64,000 nucleotides of DNA, taken from the NCBI GenBank assembly GCA_017551865.1, contig JAFZKB010000020.1, forward strand, positions 150,818 to 214,817, in the 5' to 3' direction. The stretch is from Clostridiales bacterium (GTDB taxonomy: Bacteria > Bacillota > Clostridia > Saccharofermentanales > Saccharofermentanaceae). The position numbers and the translations under genes were made by a program. Shown here piece by piece: positions 57,243-64,000 of this stretch; position 1 is the stretch's first letter, and each line of letters begins with the position of its first letter. Under the pieces are notes generated by a model. That model saw only the letters and a program-made list of their open reading frames with translations, ran no database searches and had not been told where the DNA came from.

Positions 57243-57271
57243 AGATTATCATTGACAGTTTCATTTGTCAA
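57243..57271 (-). promoter_or_regulatory. Promoter of the tRNA-Leu/tRNA-fMet transcript
   Basis: On the reverse strand TTGACA (57271-57266) is followed after 17 bases by TAATCT (57248-57243), about 24 bases ahead of the tRNA. A second extended -10 element, TGGTATAAT, lies at 57294-57286. Confidence 0.65.
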
Positions 57272-57345
57272 ATCAAAATTTCCAGATTATACCACGCGTT
57301 TAAAACGCTTTTCTGACCGCAAAAAACCGCTAACGGGATTAGGTT

Positions 57346-57957
57346 TTATATGCAGATCAGATCCTTAATCACCTCATATTTACTCTCCCCGATACCAGGC
57401 ACCTTCATCAGTTCTTCCAGGGAAGAAAACCTTCCATGCTCTTCCCTATAAGCTACGATCTTCTCGGCTGTCTTTTCCCCGATCCCGGGAAGTGTCATCA
57501 GATCTCTCTCACTGGCGGAATTCAGGTTTACTTTCCCAGCTTTTGAGTTATCTGCTTTCCTTTCATTATCCGGCCTTGGGACAAATAGGTCCTCACCTTC
57601 CTCCTGTGCATTTATGGCAGGAATGTATATAGACTGACTGTTTTCCACCTTATACACCATGTCAAGGTGATCACGATCCGCATTTTCCGTAAGACCGCCG
57701 GCCAGATCGATCAGCTCATATAAAAATGCAGGAGATTGCAGTTTATAGATCCCCGGCAAGTTCACTTCCCCACAGATATATACGGGAAAGGGATCAATTT
57801 TGCTTTCCTCTGTTTCTAGCGTAAAAGACTCTTCCGTTCGTCTTTCTTCAGATTCTATGGTAATGCCCGATCTTTTGGAAAACAGAGCCGTTCCGGCACA
57901 CACTATAATACCCAGAATAACCATGGCCACTGTGATACCGACTCTTTTCTTATCCAT
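57346..57957 (-). CDS. ComEA-like protein (SLBB and helix-hairpin-helix domains)
   Basis: The 203-residue product has one N-terminal membrane helix (about 7-27), an SLBB domain (about 57-105; VYICGEVNLPGIYKL, LIDLAGGL) and two helix-hairpin-helix motifs at the end (LMTLPGIGEKTAEKIVAYR, LMKVPGIGESKYEVI). This is the layout of ComEA, which binds DNA outside the cell during uptake, but no comEC or comEB follows here, and similar small proteins exist without competence. ATG 57957 follows GAGGT; a TATACT box at 57995-57990 lies just upstream, so the longer open frame (to 58107) is probably not used. Confidence 0.82.
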   Translation of the reverse strand: MDKKRVGITVAMVILGIIVCAGTALFSKRSGITIESEERRTEESFTLETEESKIDPFPVYICGEVNLPGIYKLQSPAFLYELIDLAGGLTENADRDHLDMVYKVENSQSIYIPAINAQEEGEDLFVPRPDNERKADNSKAGKVNLNSASERDLMTLPGIGEKTAEKIVAYREEHGRFSSLEELMKVPGIGESKYEVIKDLICI

Positions 57958-58092
57958 CAGCACAATACCTCGAACAGATCTTTTCGCACAGTATAGAACA
58001 ATAATCGAAAGCTCGGAGCGACAAAAACTCCGAATGTTAGACGTTTTGACGGAAAACGCATCAAATAGGAAGCCTCTTTTTGTTGTTTTTGG

Positions 58093-58121
58093 TTGCGGAT
58101 TTTGCATATTTGAAATAAGAT
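58093..58121 (+). promoter_or_regulatory. Possible promoter for the 976-residue repeat protein
   Basis: TTGCGG (58093-58098) is followed after 17 bases by TAAGAT (58116-58121), 44 bases ahead of the start codon. The 208-base gap from 57958 otherwise holds only the divergent promoter of the ComEA-like gene. Confidence 0.35.
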
Positions 58122-58165
58122 ATTAAAAGAGTTAGTTCTCAAAAACTACTTCGGAGGGATAGCAC

Positions 58166-61096
58166 ATGCTTCGTGATCATGATAATGATGACAAAGAATT
58201 AGATCATCTTCTTCACGCACCACAGGAAGAATTTGATGATTCACAAGGACCGTCTGTATTCGGTACTTTTTATCACTCAAAAGGAAAGACAGAACAGAAT
58301 AATTCGGAGTTTATGATCCGTAATGATTCAGGCTCATCTGCCACTGGCGACGACGCTGTTAAGCGTCCGCTGTTTCTTTCATTTAAGGCAAATGATCCTG
58401 CATCTGACGTATCCGAAGCTCTGCGTTCGCAGAACAATTCGGATGATGAACCGGCCGCTGAGTTCTCGGATGACCTTGCCGGTCTCACAATGGACGAGCC
58501 GATCGACGACCCGTTTATCACGGAAAGTCCAAGCGTTCAGGCGGATACCCAGGGCAACGATTATTTCGATGCTTTCCCGGAAGACGATCCGCTGGCGGGA
58601 TATACTCCGCCGAAATTTGAAGAGCCGAAAAGCGCTCCGGCCAAGCCGAACATGATGGAAACAATGTATGCCAAAGAGGATTACCTCAGCAGCATGCCGA
58701 AATACGAGATCGACAATTCTCTTGAAGAAGAGATCAATGCAAGTCTCGGAGATGCCAACTTCAACCCCTTCTCCCCGTTCGCAGCATTTAAGCCGGCAGA
58801 ACCGGAACCGGAAACACCAGCTCCGGCAGCTGAACCCGAACCAGTTGCTGAACCTGAACCAGTCGTAGAAGAAGCTCCTGTCGAGCAGATCGAAGAATCT
58901 GTTGAAGAAACTGTCGAAGAGATAACAGAGGAAGCTCCTGTTGAGCAGATCGAAGAGGCAGTCGAGGAAACTGCCGAAGAGATTACTGAGGAAGCTCCTG
59001 TTGAGCAGATCGAAGAGGCAGTCGAGGAAACTGCCGAAGAGATTACTGAGGAAGCTCCTGTTGAGCAGATCGAAGAGGTTGCTCAGGCTGTTCCCGAATC
59101 TGGCAGACGTTCTGCTTTTGCCGCTGTTCTCGCTTCTCAGGCCGCACAGGCAGCCGCTCAGCAAGAAGCCGCCGCTGAGCAGATTGAAGAAACAGTTGAA
59201 GAGATCTCCGAGGAAGCTCCTGTAGAACAGATCGAAGAGGCTGTTGAGGAAACAGTTGAAGAGATCTCCGAGGAAGCTCCTGTTGAACAGATCGAAGAGG
59301 CCGTTGAAGAAACAGTTGAAGAGATCACTGAGGAAGCTCCTGTTGAGCAGATCGAAGAGTCCGTTGAAGAAACAGTTGAAGAGATCGCTGAGGAAGCTCC
59401 TGTAGAACAGATCGAAGAAGCTGTTGAGGAAACAGTTGAAGAAATCACTGACGAAGCCCCTGTGGAACAGATCGAAGAGGCTGTTGAGGAAACAGTTGAA
59501 GAGACCGTATCAGGAGATGAACCTGTTGTCCAGGAAGATGTTGCCATCGATCAGGCATCGCCTATCATCGACGTTGCTTCTATGGAAGAATCTGATTTTG
59601 AGGATGATGTCTCCGCAGCATACCAGAGTCCTTCTGATCTCGATACAAATTCCCTGTATGACGATGCTCCGATCGAGGATCCATCTTTATTCTCCGAAGA
59701 AAAAGACGAGGCTTCTGAACAGGCTGATGACTTCGAACCTGAAGAATATGCTTCCATCTATCGCGAGAACGAATCTCTGGCGCAGGAACCAGCTTCATAT
59801 GCAGGGCCTGAGGTACATCCGCATGTATCGATCGCCTCTACTAACTTAGAACCGATTGATAACGTATACAACACCACTGCACCTGAAGTGCCGGAAGAGC
59901 CGGAAGAGTCGGAAGAAGCTCTTGTCGTGAAGAATCATCTCCTTTTCGGTGATGAGAGCGAGAGCGCTTTCCATGAAGCAGCACTTAAGGACATCGAGAA
60001 AGAAAAGCAGGAAAAAGCGGCAGCAGCTGCCGCCGCCATCACTACGGCAACTGAAGTAGAGATCAGAAAATCTTCGGATTCTTCCAATCTCCGTCCGGGT
60101 TCGTCCTACTCTTCTTCCGACAAACCGAAGGAAAGTGCAACGGAAGCAAAAGAAGTAGCTCCGAAGACCCAGCGTCCGGGTGCTGCCTCTGCTGCAGCCA
60201 ACTCCCGTCCGGGAATCAACAGAAACATCAGTTCGAGTGCACAGGTCGCCAAGACCCAGCACCACACCTACAATGTTGCTTCCCAGCGCGGTTCCATTAC
60301 TCCTGTCGAACAGCAGGGTCATGTAAACGATAAGAAGCGCAGTGTTGTAAGACCGATCATCCTGATTGCTCTGGGTCTTATCTGCATTGGCGGTCTGGTC
60401 TTCTGCTGGAAGTACTTCAATCTCGGCAACGTCTTCTCTTCCGAGACGACAAAACCGAAGACGACGACTTATGCGCCGAAGGAAACTTCCATCATTGAAA
60501 TCTCCGAGAGTTCTACGGAAGATTCGACAACTACGGAAGAACCTACAACGACCACGACCGAGGAGCCGACCACCACAACTACTGAGGAGCCGACGACTAC
60601 AACTACGGAAGAGCCGACGACGACTACGACTGAGGAGCCGACCACGACTACGACCGAAGAACCGACAACAACAACTACTGAAGCTACGACCACAACCGAA
60701 AAGCCTACCACGACAGAAGAACCGACAGAGACAACAGCAGCTCCTTCCGATTTCCCGAAGACGAGCTTCTCTACGAAGATCACGAACGCGAAGGCTTCCG
60801 GCAGTAGCTGTTCCTTCGATATCAAGTTCACCAATAACGGTTCGAAGACATCTTCCCTCAATGCTTCCATTGAGTATGTGACGATCCGTTTCGAGACCAG
60901 CGCGAAGATCACAGATATCTCCTGCACGAACTTCACCGTTGTTCCGAAAGAAGGCAGCAAGAACACTTTCTATCTCTATCCAAACAGCAATGAAGCTCTT
61001 GCTAAGAAAGATACGATCGTTGCATCGGTCGAAGCTACCGGTGATTCCAAGATCGGTTCCTTTAAGATCAGAGACTTCTACGTGAAGTACCTCTGA
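58166..61096 (+). CDS. Large single-pass membrane protein with 20-residue acidic repeats
   Basis: The 976-residue product has an acidic, low-complexity N-terminal part, residues about 235-448 made of a 20-residue repeat (EEAPVEQIEEAVEETVEEIT and variants; about eight full and two part copies in two blocks), a membrane helix near 731-752, a Thr-rich stalk (about 789-851, EEPTTTTT units) and a C-terminal domain of about 110 residues rich in beta strands (TNAKASGSSCSFDIKFTNNG). There is no signal peptide, so the long acidic part should be inside and the C-terminal domain outside. CGGAGGG precedes the ATG. The family is unknown; the coiled-coil-like acidic repeats might act as a cytoplasmic scaffold. 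Confidence 0.75.
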   Translation: MLRDHDNDDKELDHLLHAPQEEFDDSQGPSVFGTFYHSKGKTEQNNSEFMIRNDSGSSATGDDAVKRPLFLSFKANDPASDVSEALRSQNNSDDEPAAEFSDDLAGLTMDEPIDDPFITESPSVQADTQGNDYFDAFPEDDPLAGYTPPKFEEPKSAPAKPNMMETMYAKEDYLSSMPKYEIDNSLEEEINASLGDANFNPFSPFAAFKPAEPEPETPAPAAEPEPVAEPEPVVEEAPVEQIEESVEETVEEITEEAPVEQIEEAVEETAEEITEEAPVEQIEEAVEETAEEITEEAPVEQIEEVAQAVPESGRRSAFAAVLASQAAQAAAQQEAAAEQIEETVEEISEEAPVEQIEEAVEETVEEISEEAPVEQIEEAVEETVEEITEEAPVEQIEESVEETVEEIAEEAPVEQIEEAVEETVEEITDEAPVEQIEEAVEETVEETVSGDEPVVQEDVAIDQASPIIDVASMEESDFEDDVSAAYQSPSDLDTNSLYDDAPIEDPSLFSEEKDEASEQADDFEPEEYASIYRENESLAQEPASYAGPEVHPHVSIASTNLEPIDNVYNTTAPEVPEEPEESEEALVVKNHLLFGDESESAFHEAALKDIEKEKQEKAAAAAAAITTATEVEIRKSSDSSNLRPGSSYSSSDKPKESATEAKEVAPKTQRPGAASAAANSRPGINRNISSSAQVAKTQHHTYNVASQRGSITPVEQQGHVNDKKRSVVRPIILIALGLICIGGLVFCWKYFNLGNVFSSETTKPKTTTYAPKETSIIEISESSTEDSTTTEEPTTTTTEEPTTTTTEEPTTTTTEEPTTTTTEEPTTTTTEEPTTTTTEATTTTEKPTTTEEPTETTAAPSDFPKTSFSTKITNAKASGSSCSFDIKFTNNGSKTSSLNASIEYVTIRFETSAKITDISCTNFTVVPKEGSKNTFYLYPNSNEALAKKDTIVASVEATGDSKIGSFKIRDFYVKYL
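58870..59510 (+). repeat. 60-base in-frame tandem repeat, two blocks
   Basis: The period is 60 bases (20 codons). Positions 58931-58980 and 58991-59040 are identical; other units differ at a few third positions. A non-repeated 31-codon stretch (AVPESGRRSAFAAV... then Ala/Gln-rich) at about 59080-59175 splits the array. Confidence 0.95.
60533..60720 (+). repeat. Thr-rich coding repeat (24-base units)
   Basis: About seven units of EEPTTTTT follow the membrane helix of the 976-residue protein. Codons for Thr vary (ACA, ACG, ACC, ACT), so this is kept at the protein level rather than made by recent slippage. Confidence 0.85.
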
Positions 61097-61125
61097 TCCA
61101 AAGGCGAAAGCCTAAAAGACAAATC

Positions 61126-61170
61126 AAAAAGGCGCTGTCTCAAAACAAATGAGACAGCGCCGTTTCTTTT
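61126..61170. terminator. Bidirectional terminator between the repeat protein and prfB
   Basis: A perfect 12-base stem (61131-61142 with 61150-61161) around a 7-base A-rich loop is flanked by an A tract on the left and a T-rich tract on the right, so it can stop transcripts from both sides. Confidence 0.85.
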
Positions 61171-61192
61171 CACTAATTATATATGTATCGGA

Positions 61193-62302
61193 TTACTTTT
61201 CGATCGTCATACCGGAAAGGAAAGCGTTGATAAATCCGTCGAGGTTACCATTCATAACGTTATCGACATTTACCTCTTCATAACCTGTACGATGGTCCTT
61301 CACCAGCGTGTACGGGCAGAATACATAGGAGCGGATCTGGCTGCCCCATGCGATATCCATCTGAACACCCTTCAGGTCCTCAATCTTCTCCATGTGTGCG
61401 GCCATAGCCAGCGCATAGAGTTTGGCTTTCAACATATTCATCGCTGTTTCACGGTTCTGGATCTGGGAACGCTCCGCCTGGCAGGCAACTACGCATCCTG
61501 TCGGGATATGTGTCAGACGTACGGCCGAGTCAGTACGGTTAACGTGCTGTCCGCCTTTACCAGTTGCACGGTAGGTATCTACACGGACATCCGCCATATC
61601 GATCTTGATGTCGATCGTATCATCAAGTTCCGGCATAACTTCGCAGGAAGCAAAGGATGTATGTCTTCTTGCCGAAGAATCAAACGGAGAAATACGGACA
61701 AGACGGTGTACACCGATTTCAGAACGGAGGAATCCGTAAGCATTCTCGCCAATGATCATCATGGAAACACTCTTGATACCGGCTTCATCACCATCAAGAT
61801 ACTCGAGTTCCTTGATCTCAAAATCGTGATCCTGCGCCCAGTGACAGTACATTCTGTAAAGCATGCTGACCCAGTCCTGCGCTTCCGTTCCGCCGGCACC
61901 GGCATGAAGCGTTAAGATCGCATTATTCTTATCATACTCACCGGTAAGAAGGGTCTCCAGACGCATCTTCTCATAATCGGTCGTAAACTTCTTGACGCCT
62001 TCCTGCGCTTCAGCAAGAACATCCATATCCTCCGCTTCGTTTCCGAGTTCACAGAGGACCAGAAGATCCTCACGGGAAGCAGCCAGATCTTCAAAAGTCT
62101 TAATGCGCTTCTGAAGTCTTTTCATCTTCGTCTGTTCTTTCTGGGCACGCTCAACGTCGTTCCAGTAATCCGGCTCCTGAGATCTGGCCTCAAGTTCCGA
62201 TACCTGATCGCTTACCTGCTTGATATGCAGAGCATCACGCAGAAGCTCGATCTTCTCTTCATACCCTTCCAGTTCCAGACGCAAATTGTCGAATTCCAGC
62301 AT
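61193..62302 (-). CDS. prfB: Peptide chain release factor 2 (no frameshift site)
   Basis: RF2 reads UAA and UGA. The 369-residue protein has the SPF stop-recognition motif (RISPFDSSARRHTSF) and the catalytic GGQ (GKGGQHVNRTDSAVRL), both at usual places. In most bacteria prfB needs a +1 frameshift near codon 26 at an in-frame TGA; here the matching region (LLRDALHIKQVSD) is one open frame, so there is no autoregulation of that kind. The start overlaps the aminotransferase stop as TAATG. A terminator lies 31 bases beyond the stop. Confidence 0.96.
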   Translation of the reverse strand: MLEFDNLRLELEGYEEKIELLRDALHIKQVSDQVSELEARSQEPDYWNDVERAQKEQTKMKRLQKRIKTFEDLAASREDLLVLCELGNEAEDMDVLAEAQEGVKKFTTDYEKMRLETLLTGEYDKNNAILTLHAGAGGTEAQDWVSMLYRMYCHWAQDHDFEIKELEYLDGDEAGIKSVSMMIIGENAYGFLRSEIGVHRLVRISPFDSSARRHTSFASCEVMPELDDTIDIKIDMADVRVDTYRATGKGGQHVNRTDSAVRLTHIPTGCVVACQAERSQIQNRETAMNMLKAKLYALAMAAHMEKIEDLKGVQMDIAWGSQIRSYVFCPYTLVKDHRTGYEEVNVDNVMNGNLDGFINAFLSGMTIEK

Positions 62303-63498
62303 TATTCTTTACTCCCATCTTTCAGTTCGGAAACGAACTCTTTCAATCTCTTCATGGCTTCCTGTATATTCTCCAGAGATGCGGCATAACTGATACGAAC
62401 GTGACCTTCCCCGCATTTACCGAATGCATTACCGGGAACGATAGCCACCTTTTTCTCCATAAGGAACTTCTCACAGAACTGCTCACTGGAAAGACCCAGT
62501 CCTTCGATGCTCGGGAATGCATAAAAAGCTCCGGTAGGTTCAAAACAAGTAAGTCCCGCGTCATTAAGCCCTTTGATGATCACTCTTCTTCTTCGGTTAT
62601 ACTCATCGCGCATCTCTTCGACTTCCTTGTCGCCGTTTCTGCATGCCTCGATGACTGCATACTGCGCTGTCGTCGGAGAACTCATGATGCAGTACTGATG
62701 CACTTTATTCATCGCTGCCAGCAGAGGCGCCGGTCCGGCCATATAGCCGATACGCCAGCCGGTCATGGCAAAAGACTTGGAAAAACCGTTGACGACGATC
62801 GTTCTGTCGTACATCTCCGGGAAGTTTGCCATAGAAGCCGGTTTTTCACCGGTATAGCTCAGTTCGGAATAAAGCTCATCGGATACAACAAAGATATTCG
62901 GGTGACGCATAAGGACATCCTTGATCTTAGAAAGATCTTCGTATGTCATAGTCGCACCTGTCGGATTGCCCGGATAGCCGAGAATGATGTACTTCGTCTT
63001 ATCAGTAATAGCTGCTTCCAGAGCTTCCGGAGTCAGCTTATAATTGTCTTCTTCTTTCGTTTCAATAACTACAGGAACACCGTGAGCCAGAGTTACCGTC
63101 GCCTTATAAGCAACAAAACACGGCTCAAGGATAATGACCTCATCACCGGGATCGATCAGAGCGCGGGCGATCAGATCGAGCGCCTCACTGCCACCGACGG
63201 TCACCAGGATCTGGGACTTCGGATCGTACTTCAGATCGAATCTTCTCTCCAGATACTCGGAGATCGCCTTACGGACTTCAATATATCCCTGATTCGGTGA
63301 ATAGTGCGTATAGCCGTCTTCCAGAGAAAAAATGCCGGCCTCACGGATATTCCACGGAGTAACAAAGTCCGGCTCACCGATAGAAAGCGAGATCACCTCA
63401 CCTTTCATCTCATTGGCCAGATCAAAGAAACGACGGATCGCTGATGGAGCGATATTGTTTACTACTGTAGATATTTTGCTTTGATAATCGATTTCCAT
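62302..63498 (-). CDS. Class I/II PLP-dependent aminotransferase
   Basis: The 398-residue enzyme has the PLP lysine in NGFSKSFAMTGWRIGY, the YPGNPTGATMT aspartate-adjacent loop, and VSDELYSEL. The N-terminus (IGEPDFVTPWNI) fits the aspartate/aromatic or alanine aminotransferase group (family I gamma); the substrate is unclear. GAGGGG lies ahead of the ATG. It is 27 bases after an Lrp/AsnC gene and overlaps prfB by one base. The Lrp-aminotransferase pair is common and suggests that the regulator controls it in response to an amino acid. Confidence 0.93.
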   Translation of the reverse strand: MEIDYQSKISTVVNNIAPSAIRRFFDLANEMKGEVISLSIGEPDFVTPWNIREAGIFSLEDGYTHYSPNQGYIEVRKAISEYLERRFDLKYDPKSQILVTVGGSEALDLIARALIDPGDEVIILEPCFVAYKATVTLAHGVPVVIETKEEDNYKLTPEALEAAITDKTKYIILGYPGNPTGATMTYEDLSKIKDVLMRHPNIFVVSDELYSELSYTGEKPASMANFPEMYDRTIVVNGFSKSFAMTGWRIGYMAGPAPLLAAMNKVHQYCIMSSPTTAQYAVIEACRNGDKEVEEMRDEYNRRRRVIIKGLNDAGLTCFEPTGAFYAFPSIEGLGLSSEQFCEKFLMEKKVAIVPGNAFGKCGEGHVRISYAASLENIQEAMKRLKEFVSELKDGSKE

Positions 63499-63525
63499 TG
63501 ATGTATATTCCCCTCAGCAGTTATC

Positions 63526-64000
63526 TTACAGTACGATTGCCTCACGGTCATCTGTCTGTTTCTGTGTAAACAGTGTACCGTTGCTCTTATACTTCTTTAA
63601 TATGAAGTGTGTCGATGTGGAAAGAACACCCTCAAGCGGCGCAATCTTCTCGGAAACGAAGTTCGCAACCTCACGAAGTGTCGAATCCTCGATGATCAGC
63701 ATCAGGTCAAAACCACCGGACATCAGATAGCAGGATGAAACCTGCGGATAACGGTAGAACTGGCTGGCGATCTTATCAAATCCCTGATTTCTCTGCGGGG
63801 TGATACGGACCTCGATCAGAGCCGTTACCTCTTCGCGCTCGGTCTTTTCCCAGTTGATCATGGTATTGTACCCGAGGATCACGTTCTCCTTCTTGCAGGC
63901 GTCGAGCTCTGCAACGATCTCTTCCTGCGACGCATTCAGCATCACGGCCAGTTCTTCCACCTTGATCCTTGCATTATGTTCTACGAGCTTCAATAATTCG
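63526..64000 (-). CDS. Lrp/AsnC family transcriptional regulator (5' end cut by window edge)
   Basis: The frame runs off the right edge: the first visible residues are ELLKLVEHNARIKVEELAVMLNASQEEIVAEL, which is the helix-turn-helix region of Lrp/AsnC, so codon TTG at 63993 is not the true start. The C-terminal RAM ligand-binding domain follows (VTALIEVRITPQR, GFDLMLIIEDSTL, VLSTSTHFILKKY). Such proteins form octamers and respond to amino acids such as leucine or alanine. About ten or more N-terminal residues are missing. It lies directly ahead of the aminotransferase gene. Confidence 0.92.
   Translation of the reverse strand, partial: ELLKLVEHNARIKVEELAVMLNASQEEIVAELDACKKENVILGYNTMINWEKTEREEVTALIEVRITPQRNQGFDKIASQFYRYPQVSSCYLMSGGFDLMLIIEDSTLREVANFVSEKIAPLEGVLSTSTHFILKKYKSNGTLFTQKQTDDREAIVL

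Noticed and set aside
57958..58107. Upstream extension of the ComEA-like protein by 50 codons
   Set aside because: The extension overlaps a TATACT promoter box and has no hydrophobic start; ATG 57957 gives a normal membrane-anchored protein.
58870..59510. Regular 60-base repeats, considered as CRISPR or other non-coding array
   Set aside because: The repeats are contiguous without unique spacers, stay in frame and encode a clear protein repeat.

Overview
The window reads as chromosomal DNA of a low-to-moderate GC, anaerobic-type Bacillota bacterium, most likely a gut or rumen Clostridia lineage. The signs are a Clostridia-type single-chain PurL, the conserved chain purL-rsmA-zapA-U32 protease-dut, groES-groEL under a perfect CIRCE operator, LytR-CpsA-Psr (LCP) wall proteins, DUF3048/YerB and VanZ-like proteins, and strong AGGAGG-type ribosome sites. 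I cannot name a genus. Coding density is high and there is no gene-free stretch longer than 300 bases. The two ends cut genes: ruvC on the left and an Lrp/AsnC regulator on the right.

Layout. 0-7 kb: ruvC (partial), pyrimidine-nucleoside phosphorylase, a divergent Gfo/Idh/MocA oxidoreductase, then an LCP protein followed by a membrane-anchored PP2C-like protein that has lost its metal-binding aspartates, and a divergent DUF3048 lipoprotein. 7.3-11 kb: one AT-richer gene for a 1205-residue exported protein with CBM2-like modules, calcium-loop repeats, a VWA domain and a caspase-like His/Cys C-terminal domain. 11-26.6 kb: a long minus-strand housekeeping series (VanZ-like, smpB, tsaD, a degenerate alpha/beta hydrolase, corA-like, dut, U32, zapA, rsmA, purL, htpG, class IV aminotransferase), many genes overlapping by 4-11 bases.

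26.8-36.6 kb: argG and argH are split by a GNAT gene and two secreted-protein genes. A third secreted-protein gene and a sugar-sensor-type diguanylate cyclase follow argH. The three secreted proteins share one ~180-residue C-terminal module (two FnIII-like repeats) behind unrelated N-termini (DUF6273, InlB-B-like, BspA-type leucine-rich repeats). 36.6-42.6 kb: the UPF0210/UPF0237 (ACT) pair, a metallo-beta-lactamase-fold hydrolase, two overlapping flavoprotein genes and a CYTH protein. 42.7-50 kb: a Gld-like ABC transporter with GldG, DUF4340 and DUF5711 partners, linked to an acyl-ACP thioesterase. 50-52 kb: groEL and groES.

52-57 kb: a second LCP gene, and upstream of it three genes for membrane proteins that look like one signalling or wall-related unit: a Cache-like sensor, a sensor fused to an MFS-type transporter, and a sigma-region-2-like domain fused to a membrane anchor. 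57-64 kb: initiator tRNA-Met and tRNA-Leu, an SLBB-HhH (ComEA-like) protein, a 976-residue single-pass protein with 20-residue acidic repeats, prfB without a frameshift site, a class I aminotransferase and the Lrp-type regulator.

Two themes stand out. One is a rich set of exported or envelope proteins with unusual domain combinations. The other is enzyme folds in envelope proteins whose catalytic residues are missing (PP2C-like, alpha/beta hydrolase, GQN-type CorA). All assignments are from reading sequence and motifs; no database search was run.
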